From Gracilimonas sediminicola (GTDB lineage: Bacteria > Bacteroidota > Rhodothermia > Balneolales > Balneolaceae): a stretch of DNA of 64,000 bases. A model generated the notes under the pieces. That model had not been told where the DNA came from, did not search any database, and saw only the letters and a program-made list of their open reading frames with translations. Of the stretch, positions 18,727 to 27,917 are shown in pieces. A program made the position numbers and the translations under genes. The stretch spans positions 268,617 through 332,616 of the forward strand of contig NZ_JANDBC010000001.1 in NCBI RefSeq assembly GCF_024320785.1, written 5' to 3'. How positions within the stretch are numbered: position 1 is the stretch's first letter; each line of letters starts with the position of its first letter.

Positions 18727-19838
18727 ACATAGACAAACTCATAATCAAACCACTTGAGATCCCTTTCAATTCAAGCTTTGAACATAGTTCGGCCAAACGT
18801 AAAAAAACGCAGGCTGTTTTAGTCGCTGCCAGGACTAAAAAGGGAAACACGGGGCTTGGGGAAGGTTGCCCCCGGGTATATGTAACAGGAGAAACAGTGT
18901 ATACATGCATCGATTTCTTTAATAAACATGCTCCTGAAATTAAACGCCATATCCATTCTATATCTGACCTGAAAAATTGGGTTTCTCATAATAAAACACT
19001 CATCGATAAAAACCCTTCGGCGTGGTGTGCCATTGAACTTTCCATCCTTGATGCGTTATCAAAAGACCAGAAAACATCGGTAGAAGCCACGGTTGAAGTA
19101 CCTGAATTACAACCTGCTTTTCAGTACAGTGCTGTGATTGGGATGAGCAATGAAGCGGTAGCAAGGAAAAGGATTAAAAAGTTTAATGCACTGGGCTTTA
19201 AAGATTTAAAAGTAAAGATATCCGGGAACCTGACTAAGGATAACTCCATACTACAAACTGTCAAAGAAATTATCCCAACGGCAACCATCCGATTAGATGC
19301 CAATAACCTGTGGAATGTGCCGGAGCAAGCAGTGAAGTATCTTAAGGGACTTTCTTTCACTCCTTCAGCTATAGAAGAGCCTCTTGAAGCAGAGGACTTT
19401 GAAGGTCACAGAAAGTTTATTGAACAATCCGGAATTCCCGTAATCCTGGATGAATCTATTTACCTGGAAGAGCATTTAGAATCCATTCTGAGTTTTTCAG
19501 AAAACTTCATCATTAATCTGAGGGTATCAAAAATGGGAGGTATTCTAAGATCTTTGAAAATGGCTGAAATGGCCGCTGGTGCCGATATCCCTTTAGTCAT
19601 TGGCTCACAAGTTGGTGAGACCAGTATCTTAACCCGAGCCGCCCTAACCATTTCAAGTACATACTCTGACCGGGTCAGGGCTATGGAAGGAGCTTATGGG
19701 ACTTTACTTTTAGACAGAGATGTAACGGACAAGTCCCTCATGTTTGGCAAAAATGGAGTAATAAATACCCTTGAGAGCCTTGACTATAAAAAGTATGGTT
19801 TCGGCCTTGCCTATAAAAAAGAGTTCACGAAGATATAA
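18723..19838 (+). CDS. Enolase-superfamily epimerase (dipeptide epimerase/MLE subgroup)
   Basis: A 371-residue enzyme with the full muconate-lactonizing-enzyme-subgroup active site: KxK base (K163, K165 in LKVKIS), metal ligands D192 (LDANN), E218 (IEEP) and D243 (LDES), and the opposing base K270 (RVSKMGG). The pattern is close to L-Ala-D/L-Glu and other dipeptide or N-acyl-amino-acid epimerases. The start overlaps the stop of the desaturase-GH3 gene (ATGA), so it is translationally coupled. That makes an amino-acid or peptide-type intermediate in this pathway plausible: the GH3 domain would form an amide and this enzyme would invert its alpha-carbon. The exact substrate is not inferable. 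Confidence 0.9.
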   Translation: MNIDKLIIKPLEIPFNSSFEHSSAKRKKTQAVLVAARTKKGNTGLGEGCPRVYVTGETVYTCIDFFNKHAPEIKRHIHSISDLKNWVSHNKTLIDKNPSAWCAIELSILDALSKDQKTSVEATVEVPELQPAFQYSAVIGMSNEAVARKRIKKFNALGFKDLKVKISGNLTKDNSILQTVKEIIPTATIRLDANNLWNVPEQAVKYLKGLSFTPSAIEEPLEAEDFEGHRKFIEQSGIPVILDESIYLEEHLESILSFSENFIINLRVSKMGGILRSLKMAEMAAGADIPLVIGSQVGETSILTRAALTISSTYSDRVRAMEGAYGTLLLDRDVTDKSLMFGKNGVINTLESLDYKKYGFGLAYKKEFTKI

Positions 19839-19856
19839 TCGCGTACTGCGGCTGGA

Positions 19857-22127
19857 TTAATTCCCCATTACTCTACTGATCTTAACCTGCACCCTCGGGT
19901 CCATCTCCTCTTTTCTTCGGTCTTTAAGCACGTCAACCGTTTTCTTGGCAGACAGATACTGCACGGCATCCAGTGCCTGGTAACGAATTCTGGGGTCTCG
20001 GTCCGCCATGAGCATTTCTATGGTTTGATTCCAGTATTCCTGGTTTTTCTCATAGGTTAGCAGAATATTGAGTGCCTGTTTTTTGATGGAATACGGATAA
20101 TCTCCCAGTGCCATCCGGTCAGCAATGGATATGGATTCTCGAGTGGTATCTGTTTGAACGGCAACCTGCAGAACGTTAATGGCTTTATCAGCTTCACCGC
20201 TTCTCTCCAATCGCTCGGTTAAGGATATCAGGTCATCGGATTCGGCCAGTTTACCGTAAGTGTTCAACGCCGTGGCAAATACAGTGTCTATTTCAGCCCT
20301 GATAAGCGTGTTTCTGACAGCATACCTGACCTGTTCGTTGCCGGGATAATCAGTAAGTGCCCTTATGGCCGACAACTTTGTCGCCAAATTATCAGAATTC
20401 AATTGGTCCAGGAAGTTTTGCTCGGTCCCGGATGCGCCCTGTGTTATTTCCCCTAAGGTGGCCAGCATGGCTGCACGAACTTCCGGTTCTCCCTCAGCTT
20501 CCAGAACATCCTGCAGGGCCAGCTGTAGATCCGGGTTATCGGTATAATCCCTGAGCTGGCGGGCTGCTTCTATCTTTTCATCGGGATTTGAGCTTCGAAG
20601 CTGACGAATCAAAAACATAAAGGGCTTTTGCTCCTTCAGAGTCAGATCAAAATCGGTTCGGGGATTCAAAGTCACATATTCTACTCCCGAGATCAGCTCT
20701 ACTGCAACAGAATCGGATGCGCCTGTAAAGGTGATTTCTGACCGTGTGGTATCCATAAAACCATATTGAACCAGTTCAAGTCCGGCAAGGGTACCCACCG
20801 GCTCCGATTCCGCCTGAAAGTATAAAGTGAGCGAGGGCTCTAATTCATCGTACCGATAGTCCACTTGATAGGTATATCCTTTCTGAGCTTCCTCATCTTT
20901 ATTCATAAGCGGTTCAGGCAATGCTTTCCAGTAAGTACCGGTTTGGTCATACCAGAAGTCGGCGTATTCACTCCAACCGCTTACACCCTGCATTTGCTGA
21001 ATCAGTTTCGGCAATGATTCTCTGATGGTTTGTTTGAGAAATTCATCCTGCATATTTCCAATTCCGTGTACCCATTCATTCCAGCCTTGAATCGACTGCA
21101 GGTCATCCGGGTTCAACAGGGGTACGCTTTCATCGCTTTCAGTAACCAGAGCTTTCAAAAACTCATAGCGTGAATCGGGTACATCGAGGTAGCGATGATA
21201 ATTCCCCAGCCACTGTTCTGCGATCCCTCTCTTCAATTGGGTGGACAGGCTTCCAAGGTTCTGGTATAAATAAATGACACCGGCTCCGGACTGAATTTCT
21301 TCCCAGTGATTATCAGGCAGCACAACAATGTGAAGAGCCGAATACGGGAACTCGTAGGAGAACGTGTTCTCATATTTCTTCAGGCTTTCAACGGCGATAG
21401 ATAACAATCCCGACCGAACTCCCTCAAGTAATGCATTTTCGGATGCATGTATAGAGACTTCTTTCACCCCTGAACGGGCACTTTCTGTTTGGAAACTTCC
21501 AACCGAAAAGGTAATTCCAGATATCGGAACCGCAGTTTCTGAACTCCATTCAACCCGCTTTTCTTCGGTAGAAACAACTTCATCCCCTGCTGTATTTCCG
21601 TTAAACACAACCTGAAGATCTGCCGGAATCGTGAAACTTGCATTGATCACCGACTCCACTTCGGGGTGATCCGGGATGGGAATCCAATGGTGACGGGAAC
21701 GGGGATTTAAAGACGTCCACAGGTTACCATAAACATCGGTATTAATTCCATAAGGAGAAGAACTCTCCCAGGTTACCAAAAAAGAGGTGCGTTGGCCTAC
21801 ATTCAGGGTGTCCTGCAACTGAATGATCAGCGAATCTGAACTCACCCTAAAATCAAGTGGCTGACCGTTGCTCGAAACTTCCTTTACATCAACATTGGAT
21901 GTGTTGAAAACCACTTGCTTCAGGTCAGGCTGCCTGGAACTGATACGGTAGGTGCCTGTTGCTTTGATCAGTGCCGATGCCGTTTCCACTGTTACTTCCA
22001 AATCGATGCTCTTCAGCAAAAAAGGCAATTCGGGGTAAGCCTTATAGTCCCAGTTTACCGACGACTGACCAAAAATTGTGGCTACAAAAAGAAATGTAAA
22101 AAGCGTTGTAAATAGTCCTTTTTTCAT
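19857..22127 (-). CDS. M1-peptidase-like secreted protein with HEAT repeats, zinc site lost
   Basis: A 756-residue protein with a signal peptide (residues 1-20). Residues 25-330 follow the M1 aminopeptidase N-terminal saddle and start of the catalytic domain (YG..TD..G, RHHWIPIPDHP, IPADLQVVFNG, then GAGVIYLY in the place of the GAMEN loop). Where HEXXH should stand the sequence reads RGIAEQW (300-306), so all three zinc-site residues there are replaced and it should be catalytically dead. The C-terminal third (about 520-756) is HEAT/armadillo-like (LRDYTDNPDLQLALQDVLE, AIRALTDYPGNEQVRYAV). It is probably a periplasmic binding or scaffold protein. Its start codon shares one base with the stop of the upstream phosphatase gene. 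Confidence 0.8.
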   Translation of the reverse strand: MKKGLFTTLFTFLFVATIFGQSSVNWDYKAYPELPFLLKSIDLEVTVETASALIKATGTYRISSRQPDLKQVVFNTSNVDVKEVSSNGQPLDFRVSSDSLIIQLQDTLNVGQRTSFLVTWESSSPYGINTDVYGNLWTSLNPRSRHHWIPIPDHPEVESVINASFTIPADLQVVFNGNTAGDEVVSTEEKRVEWSSETAVPISGITFSVGSFQTESARSGVKEVSIHASENALLEGVRSGLLSIAVESLKKYENTFSYEFPYSALHIVVLPDNHWEEIQSGAGVIYLYQNLGSLSTQLKRGIAEQWLGNYHRYLDVPDSRYEFLKALVTESDESVPLLNPDDLQSIQGWNEWVHGIGNMQDEFLKQTIRESLPKLIQQMQGVSGWSEYADFWYDQTGTYWKALPEPLMNKDEEAQKGYTYQVDYRYDELEPSLTLYFQAESEPVGTLAGLELVQYGFMDTTRSEITFTGASDSVAVELISGVEYVTLNPRTDFDLTLKEQKPFMFLIRQLRSSNPDEKIEAARQLRDYTDNPDLQLALQDVLEAEGEPEVRAAMLATLGEITQGASGTEQNFLDQLNSDNLATKLSAIRALTDYPGNEQVRYAVRNTLIRAEIDTVFATALNTYGKLAESDDLISLTERLERSGEADKAINVLQVAVQTDTTRESISIADRMALGDYPYSIKKQALNILLTYEKNQEYWNQTIEMLMADRDPRIRYQALDAVQYLSAKKTVDVLKDRRKEEMDPRVQVKISRVMGN

Positions 22128-22897
22128 TAGTTGGTGTGTGCTTCAAATATTTTCATTACTTCAGGGAAGAGGGCTTTGTTGGTGGAGAATCCGTTTCCTG
22201 AAAATATGGTTTCATTGCCTTCAATATCACTAAAAACTCCTCCGGCCTCCTGCATCACCGGAAGTAACGCAGCGGCATCCCAAATATTAAGTTCAGGATC
22301 ATACATCAGGTCAGCCCGGCCGGTAGCCACCATCATGTGGCCGTAAGCATCTCCCCATGTTCTGTGTAGTTTGGTTTTGGTCATGAGTTCCTCAAAAATT
22401 TCCTGCTGCCCCATTTCCTTAAACCTGAAAATCTCGGTTACCAACAAGGTCGCATCTTCCAGCTTATCGGTTTTACGAACCTTGCAGGGTTCTCCATTTA
22501 AGGTAGCACCCTCTCCAATAGCTGCGGCACAAAGTTCCTCTAAAGCCGGAGCGTAAATGATGCCCACCTGTGGTTCATCATCCACTAAAACCCCAATCAG
22601 TGTAGTGTAAAATGGAATGCCGTGAATAAAGGATTTTGTTCCATCTATCGGATCCAGCACCCACTTAATGTTACTATCTTCGTTGGTTTTGCCGTATTCT
22701 TCACCAATGATACCGTGGTCAGGAAATCGTTTGAGGATTTCCTCCCGCATTATCTGTTCGGTTTCACGATCAGCTATGGTAACGGGGGAGTCATCATCTT
22801 TGCTAATGACTTCCACATTCTTTTTAAAATATTTTAAGGTATGATGTCCGCCAATTTTAGCAATTTCAGTTGCTGCTTGTAATAAATCTTGTATCAT
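22127..22897 (-). CDS. hisN: Histidinol-phosphatase / inositol-monophosphatase family
   Basis: A Mg-dependent phosphatase of the IMPase fold, 256 residues. Motifs: GEEYG (metal-binding Glu), WVLDPIDGTKSFIHGIPFY (the DPIDGTxxF signature) and WDAAALLPVMQEAGG. The SFIHG variant and YGHMMVATGRADLMYDPELNIWD pattern are those of the histidinol-phosphatase branch (HisN) rather than CysQ or SuhB, but substrate assignment from sequence alone is uncertain. hisI lies about 9 kb away; the his genes are scattered. It is co-transcribed with the downstream M1-like gene (TAATG overlap). Confidence 0.85.
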   Translation of the reverse strand: MIQDLLQAATEIAKIGGHHTLKYFKKNVEVISKDDDSPVTIADRETEQIMREEILKRFPDHGIIGEEYGKTNEDSNIKWVLDPIDGTKSFIHGIPFYTTLIGVLVDDEPQVGIIYAPALEELCAAAIGEGATLNGEPCKVRKTDKLEDATLLVTEIFRFKEMGQQEIFEELMTKTKLHRTWGDAYGHMMVATGRADLMYDPELNIWDAAALLPVMQEAGGVFSDIEGNETIFSGNGFSTNKALFPEVMKIFEAHTN

Positions 22898-22951
22898 TGA
22901 ATCCGATAATTCTTCAAACTTTTAACTAATCGCCTGCTTACTGCCAAAATT

Positions 22952-23551
22952 ATGAGTATGAGAAAGGTTCTTCAAACAATTTTGATTCCGGCTTTGTGCA
23001 TGCTTCCCGCATTGTCGTTTGCACAAAACGGAAAAGTACGGCTCAGCAATGAGAGTAAGTTAAGCATTAATGGAAAATCAAATGTGAATGATTTCAGGTG
23101 TGAATCGGAGCACGAGCTGCAGCAGGATTCCCTGGATTTTGACTATCACTTTTCAGCAGACACCATCACTGTGGATGGGGTTTCCCTGTTTCTGGAAATC
23201 AGCGAGTTTGATTGTGGAAAAAAGGCTATCAACCGTGATTTTCGAAGTACTTTAAAGTACAAGGAACATCCCTTTATACAAATTACGCTGAATGAATTGA
23301 TTCTGGAGAATGAAGAGAACCCGGTTCCTAAAGCAGCCAATGTCACTATTACCATTGCCGGGGTTGAACGAAACTACGAAGTGCCTCTTAATGCTTTCTC
23401 CAGCAGCGAAGAAGGGGTATTGGTTGGAGGAAATAAAACACTTTATATGACCGATTTCGGCCTCACTCCTCCCTCTCCTCTTTTTGGACTCGTTCAGGTA
23501 AGCGATGAACTGGATATTGTGTTTGATTTGATAGTTCGGTTTGAGCCCTGA
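22952..23551 (+). CDS. YceI-like periplasmic protein
   Basis: A 199-residue secreted protein with a signal peptide ending in SFAQ at about residue 25. The remainder fits the YceI lipocalin-like domain: SKLSINGKSNVNDF, DFRSTLKYKEHPFIQITL, VTITIAGVERNYEVP and MTDFGLTPPSPLFGLVQVSDELDIVFDL. YceI proteins bind isoprenoid-like lipids in the periplasm. A second YceI protein and a porin are encoded about 0.3-2.8 kb downstream on the other strand. It diverges from hisN, with 54 bp between starts. Confidence 0.8.
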   Translation: MSMRKVLQTILIPALCMLPALSFAQNGKVRLSNESKLSINGKSNVNDFRCESEHELQQDSLDFDYHFSADTITVDGVSLFLEISEFDCGKKAINRDFRSTLKYKEHPFIQITLNELILENEENPVPKAANVTITIAGVERNYEVPLNAFSSSEEGVLVGGNKTLYMTDFGLTPPSPLFGLVQVSDELDIVFDLIVRFEP

Positions 23552-23808
23552 TACTTCCTGTTCATCAATTTCATGAAACGAAGTACAATCTTATTCTGCA
23601 TGCTCTCACATCATTCTATTAACCAGCCATGAATGGCTTCCTTGCGTACGGGAATTCACCTTTTTTGAAGGCAATACATTCACCCGAACTCACCATCTCT
23701 TTACTATCAAAAGCAAGGGTTTAAACCGGCCTTTAGGAATCAGAAAACCTGAGGCCTATGCTAATACTCAGGAGAACAGGTACTTTAAGAACTCAATGTT
23801 CATAAACA
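23552..23808. other. Intergenic stretch without recognisable gene
   Basis: No credible frame, RNA gene or repeat is visible between the YceI gene and the porin terminator. Confidence 0.5.
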
Positions 23809-23844
23809 AAAAAAGGGCGAGCCTTTCACAGCCCGCCCCTTTCC
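23809..23844 (-). terminator. Terminator of the porin gene
   Basis: On the minus strand GGGCGGGC pairs with GCTCGCCC (one mismatch) over an 8-nt loop and is followed by seven T residues. Confidence 0.7.
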
Positions 23845-23859
23845 TATGAGGTCGGTATA

Positions 23860-25149
23860 TCAGAAGCTTACTACAGCTTCTAACATGATTCCGCTAAATT
23901 CTGCACCGGCATAGTCGCCTGTGAAACCATCATAAGTTTGTGTTACATACTCCAGTTTGGTGAGTACGTTTTCTGTTAAGAACCAGCCACCACCAATGTT
24001 GATTCTTGAAATATCAATTTCGTCTCCGCTTGGCTCTTCACCGGATACTGTGTTGTATCGGCCGCCTACGTAGAAGTTTTCATCCATTCCGAATCTGTAC
24101 AGAAGTTCTGCACCAATTTGTGTATATGAACGAGTGTCTTCGCCGTTGTCGATAGCACCGGAAGCATTTTCAAATACTCCGTAGAACTCAAGTCCCTGGA
24201 ACTTCACGAATGGGTTGATCATGATGGAGGTCATCTCTCCGGCAATTGGTCCACCCGGTGCGCGTCCTGAAACTGCGAATGAAGGTGCAAATCGGCCTGC
24301 GCGGAAGTTGCCCGGCTCAATTACGTTGTAGTAACGGGTACCGGCACGGTCGCCTGAGTACAGGTAGATAGAGGCGTTCTGTGAAACTCGGAACAGAGAA
24401 CCAGTAAGTCGAACTCGTAAGTCATCATTAACCTGGCTGTCGTATCCAACTTTGGTTAAGAAAGAAGGTTTGGTTTTAACGGCACCTTCAACAGTACTTT
24501 GGTTCAGTTTACCATTGGTTAAGCCTACCATTCCAAAAATGTCGCCGGTGTAGTAGTACACTTCAGCACCTACTTCTGTGGTGAATGAATCCATGATGTA
24601 GTTACCTACAAATGGGTTCAGGATAGCCGAACCGTTGTCGCTGCGTCGGAAGTGGTTGTCACCATAGTTGTTTTCCATGTGACCTACTTTAATTCGGATA
24701 TTGTCACTCAGACTTGAAAGGAATCCTTCCTCGATAAAGTCGAAGCTGTCAATCTGAATATATCCGCCTTTCACCCATGCTTCAGCGTGGTGTTGGGATG
24801 ACAGATAAGTACGAAGGTGCATTCTCATACCGGGAGCAAGAGCAACGTCCAGATCCAAGTTAGAGGTAGCAAGGTTGAAGTTATTCTCTAAGTCTGCGAG
24901 ACTTCCCGCATCGTTATCATGGCTTATGCCTTGAAACTGAAGTGCGTTAGAGCCACCGATTCGTACATAAACACCGTCGAAGGATTTATCTGTTGTGAAT
25001 GGTGCTTCAAATACATTCAGGCCTGCTTTTGTAGCCGGCACAAAGTATTGAATGTTGTTGCGTTCCTGAGCTGATAAGTTCGTTGCCGAAAAGAAGGCAA
25101 GAACAAAAGCTGTAAGTACGGTTGTGAAATATTTTACGTTAGATTTCAT
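23860..25149 (-). CDS. Outer-membrane beta-barrel porin
   Basis: A 429-residue outer-membrane protein with a signal peptide ending LSAQ (about residue 28). The mature part has alternating amphipathic strands throughout and ends in a phenylalanine (LEAVVSF), the usual barrel-assembly signal. The stretches GVYVRIGGSNALQFQG, KVGHMENNYGDNHFRRSDNG and GAELLYRFGMDENFYVGGRYNTV fit phosphate-selective-porin-like or related carbohydrate/anion porins. The GHMENNYGDNHFRRSDN motif is similar to porins of Bacteroidota electron-transfer loci. It lies 56 bp downstream of a yceI gene on the same strand, probably co-transcribed. Substrate unknown. Confidence 0.8.
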   Translation of the reverse strand: MKSNVKYFTTVLTAFVLAFFSATNLSAQERNNIQYFVPATKAGLNVFEAPFTTDKSFDGVYVRIGGSNALQFQGISHDNDAGSLADLENNFNLATSNLDLDVALAPGMRMHLRTYLSSQHHAEAWVKGGYIQIDSFDFIEEGFLSSLSDNIRIKVGHMENNYGDNHFRRSDNGSAILNPFVGNYIMDSFTTEVGAEVYYYTGDIFGMVGLTNGKLNQSTVEGAVKTKPSFLTKVGYDSQVNDDLRVRLTGSLFRVSQNASIYLYSGDRAGTRYYNVIEPGNFRAGRFAPSFAVSGRAPGGPIAGEMTSIMINPFVKFQGLEFYGVFENASGAIDNGEDTRSYTQIGAELLYRFGMDENFYVGGRYNTVSGEEPSGDEIDISRINIGGGWFLTENVLTKLEYVTQTYDGFTGDYAGAEFSGIMLEAVVSF

Positions 25150-25205
25150 GACCTTAGGATTTAGTGTTGTTGGTTTGTTAGTTAGTTGTTGTTTATTGAA
25201 ATTTA

Positions 25206-25766
25206 TTATTGAGCGAATTTTGCATTGAATTCCACATCTACCTTTTCCCCGGCTTTAATAGTGCCGAACATGGCAGTGGGTGGATCAACATTAAATTCAG
25301 TCATATCAATATTCTGCTTCCCGTTAAACAGGATGCTGCCGTCTGCCTGGAGTTGATATTCAACTTCCATCTGTACGTTCTTGGTTACACCAGCTATAGT
25401 GAGTTCACCGTTAGCAATTAGTGAAGCGGGTCCTTTATTCTCGATTTCAGTTAATGAAAAAGTAATATTCGGATGCTTCTTCACTTTCAGTGCATCATCA
25501 ATTCGTTTGTCCATTCCACCTTTTCCACTGTTAATCTCTTCAGCTACAACATCGAATTGCAGGCTTGAAATTGAGACCAGGGAATCGCCGGATACTTCTA
25601 TGGTAGCCGAACCGGAGAACTCATCAGCAGGAGCTTCCCAGTCGTGTACATTTGAAGTTCCCCAAACGATGATTTCACTTTCGTCTGGTACTATTTGATA
25701 GGTTTGCGCGAAAAGTGCTGTACTTAACAGCAGTGTTAGTATGAATGAAAATGTAGTCTTTAACAT
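25206..25766 (-). CDS. YceI family protein
   Basis: A 186-residue secreted protein with a signal peptide (residues 1-20, ending LFAQ). The YceI lipocalin-like domain is clear: YQIVPDESEIIVWGTSNVHDWEAPADEFSG, GMDKRIDDALKVKKHPNITFSL, LTIAGVTKNVQMEVEY and MTEFNVDPPTAMFGTIKAGEKVDVEF. Family members bind polyisoprenoid lipids in the periplasm. It precedes the porin gene on the same strand, and a divergent relative lies beyond the porin. The arrangement suggests a shared periplasm-outer-membrane role. Confidence 0.92.
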   Translation of the reverse strand: MLKTTFSFILTLLLSTALFAQTYQIVPDESEIIVWGTSNVHDWEAPADEFSGSATIEVSGDSLVSISSLQFDVVAEEINSGKGGMDKRIDDALKVKKHPNITFSLTEIENKGPASLIANGELTIAGVTKNVQMEVEYQLQADGSILFNGKQNIDMTEFNVDPPTAMFGTIKAGEKVDVEFNAKFAQ

Positions 25767-25952
25767 ATCGACCTCTTTAGGTTTAAATCTGAGTTCATTA
25801 ATTAACTCACCACAAAGAAATCATATTTTCATGAAGGGAATGTGAAGAAAAAAGTAAATAATTCTTTTATCAAGTCATTTAGCTACAATAAGTTACAAGC
25901 TGCTTAAAACCAGCCATTGTGAAGATTATGTGAAGAACTTAGAGTTATTTTC

Positions 25953-27782
25953 TTACTCCACAGGAAGTCCTTCCATTTTCATAATCTTGAGGGCATTTGT
26001 AGTTGGGCAAGGTCCCTCTTTAATTTTATACTCAAAGCTCATTCTCCCATTCTCAATGGTTTCAGCAAAATGCCAGTTGCTCAGTTCCGGTATTTCTTTT
26101 TCCAGGGATGCTAATTCCAAGTCGTGGGTAGAAACCATCCCGACTCCATGCTTACCGGCAATTTCTTTAAGAAAAGCTGTACTCCCCTGAAATCGCTCTC
26201 TGTTGTTTGTACCCTTAAAAATTTCATCCACAAAATAGAACAGCGGAAGCTCTTCCTCATTCCCGAGCTTATCAAGCAGCGTTCGGAGTCGTCTCACCTC
26301 CGCATAGAAATGAGATAATCCCCCTTCCAGGGAATCCTTCACATTGATACTGGTGAATACACGAAACAGGTTAGTCTTAAGTGCAACTGCATTAACAGGG
26401 GCTCCGGCAAAAGCGAGGCATAAATTAATGCCAACCGTTCTGAGGAAAGTACTTTTACCGGCCATATTGGAACCGGTAATCAAAAACAGATCTTTCCCCT
26501 CTTCCACTTTAAAATTATTAGTCACTTTTTGATTGGCCGGAATTAGCGGATGCCCTAACTCTTTAGCCTCAAACAGTATCTCAGAATCGTTGGTCAGCTC
26601 GGGAAAGGTGTACGCCCGGTGTAAAGCCCCAAAGTTAGCCAAGGAGTTGAGCGCTTCCAGTTCATAAAAAGTATCCAGCCATTCTGTAAGACGAGGTTCA
26701 AACTCTTTTTTCAGTTTTTCCATCTTCATGGAATAGTACATATCCCAGGGAAGGATCAAATTTACCAGCGGCCACACCACCTGATTGGCCTGAAGAGAGG
26801 CAGCTCCCGTTAGCTTCTCTACTTTTCTCAGGTAAACCGAGGGCTTGGTTTCAGCGGATTGAAAAACTTTTAAAAGTTGAGCCAAACTCTGCTTATTTGA
26901 AACCTCGAACTCCTCCACATGCAACAACAATTCCCGGAAACGACCCAGCATTTTTTCCATTTGGTATGCAGCATCAAACAGTCCGGCTATCTTGTCGCTG
27001 CTCAATTTGTAGTAGCTCAGATACATTAACAAAGAAGCCAGTGGTGCAATCACCGGGAGCATACCGATCCATGCTAAAGTTGCCATCGTAAGCGTGGAAA
27101 CAGATAATCCCGAAAGTATCAGCAACGGCAGCTTGTATCCGGTTCGCTCCGGCTGCCTGAGCCAGACAAGCATTTGTTTTTCCGTCCAGTCTTTCTCTGA
27201 AGTGTGACTTTGCGTATATCGGCCAATCACAGAAAGTTTATCCCTGAAGGCTTGCAGGGGTATGAGGTCCTGAACCAATTCTTGCCGCTGCATAATATCT
27301 TCTTCAACAGGAAACTCATTCATCAACCAGTTTAGTAATTTCTGTGAACCTCCCTCATATAAAGATGTATCAACCATATGATGCAGGGAGTAATTTCCCA
27401 CTATATCCAAGTCGTTGGCAAAAGAATGATCTTTCAGATCCTTATCATATCTTCTTTTGGGGATTCCTTTCCAGTCCAGCTGCAACCGGGCAATATGCTG
27501 TTGCTTGACTTCTTTGAGATATCCCAACTTCTCTATGGCTTTATGCACTTTCTGATGTCGGTCGGCCAGATACAAAAACCCAATGATTCCCACTAAGATC
27601 CCGAAAACATATACATAGTCGTTTATGGCTCCGGATGTGAAGTAACCAAAAGCCAAAATTGCGAAGAATGTGACTCCCCTAACCCACGAGTAACGGTGAC
27701 TGTATTCTTCCAACCGTTCTGTTTTTTGGGCAATATGCTCACAGAATCGCTGTAGTCTTTGTATTTGTTTTTTTCTGCTCAT
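25953..27782 (-). CDS. Membrane-anchored MutS-family ATPase
   Basis: A 609-residue protein that combines two TM hairpins (about residues 33-72 and 215-255) with a C-terminal MutS ATPase domain. Walker A is GSNMAGKST (about residue 432), followed by SLEGGLSHFYAEVRRLR, the Walker B FYFVDEIFKGTNNRER and STHDLELA. The lever/clamp helices are present but the MutS mismatch-recognition domain (FxE motif) is absent. It is therefore not canonical MutS; it resembles the little-studied membrane MutS-like group of Bacteroidota. It stands alone, with a separate Smr-domain gene about 0.7 kb further on. Function is unknown and mismatch repair is unlikely. Confidence 0.85.
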   Translation of the reverse strand: MSRKKQIQRLQRFCEHIAQKTERLEEYSHRYSWVRGVTFFAILAFGYFTSGAINDYVYVFGILVGIIGFLYLADRHQKVHKAIEKLGYLKEVKQQHIARLQLDWKGIPKRRYDKDLKDHSFANDLDIVGNYSLHHMVDTSLYEGGSQKLLNWLMNEFPVEEDIMQRQELVQDLIPLQAFRDKLSVIGRYTQSHTSEKDWTEKQMLVWLRQPERTGYKLPLLILSGLSVSTLTMATLAWIGMLPVIAPLASLLMYLSYYKLSSDKIAGLFDAAYQMEKMLGRFRELLLHVEEFEVSNKQSLAQLLKVFQSAETKPSVYLRKVEKLTGAASLQANQVVWPLVNLILPWDMYYSMKMEKLKKEFEPRLTEWLDTFYELEALNSLANFGALHRAYTFPELTNDSEILFEAKELGHPLIPANQKVTNNFKVEEGKDLFLITGSNMAGKSTFLRTVGINLCLAFAGAPVNAVALKTNLFRVFTSINVKDSLEGGLSHFYAEVRRLRTLLDKLGNEEELPLFYFVDEIFKGTNNRERFQGSTAFLKEIAGKHGVGMVSTHDLELASLEKEIPELSNWHFAETIENGRMSFEYKIKEGPCPTTNALKIMKMEGLPVE

Positions 27783-27917
27783 AATGAATTACATGGGTTT
27801 GACTGTTCTTCAGTCATCAAAGTGGAGTGAGGATAAAAAAAGAATCACCCAAAAACTTCCTTCACTTTCAGTACAGCTAAACAATTGGTAATATCCAACC
27901 GAATTAAATTTACGGAT

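Noticed and set aside
23552-23808. Possible small gene after the first YceI-like gene
   Set aside because: No frame longer than a few dozen codons with a start and ribosome site was seen.
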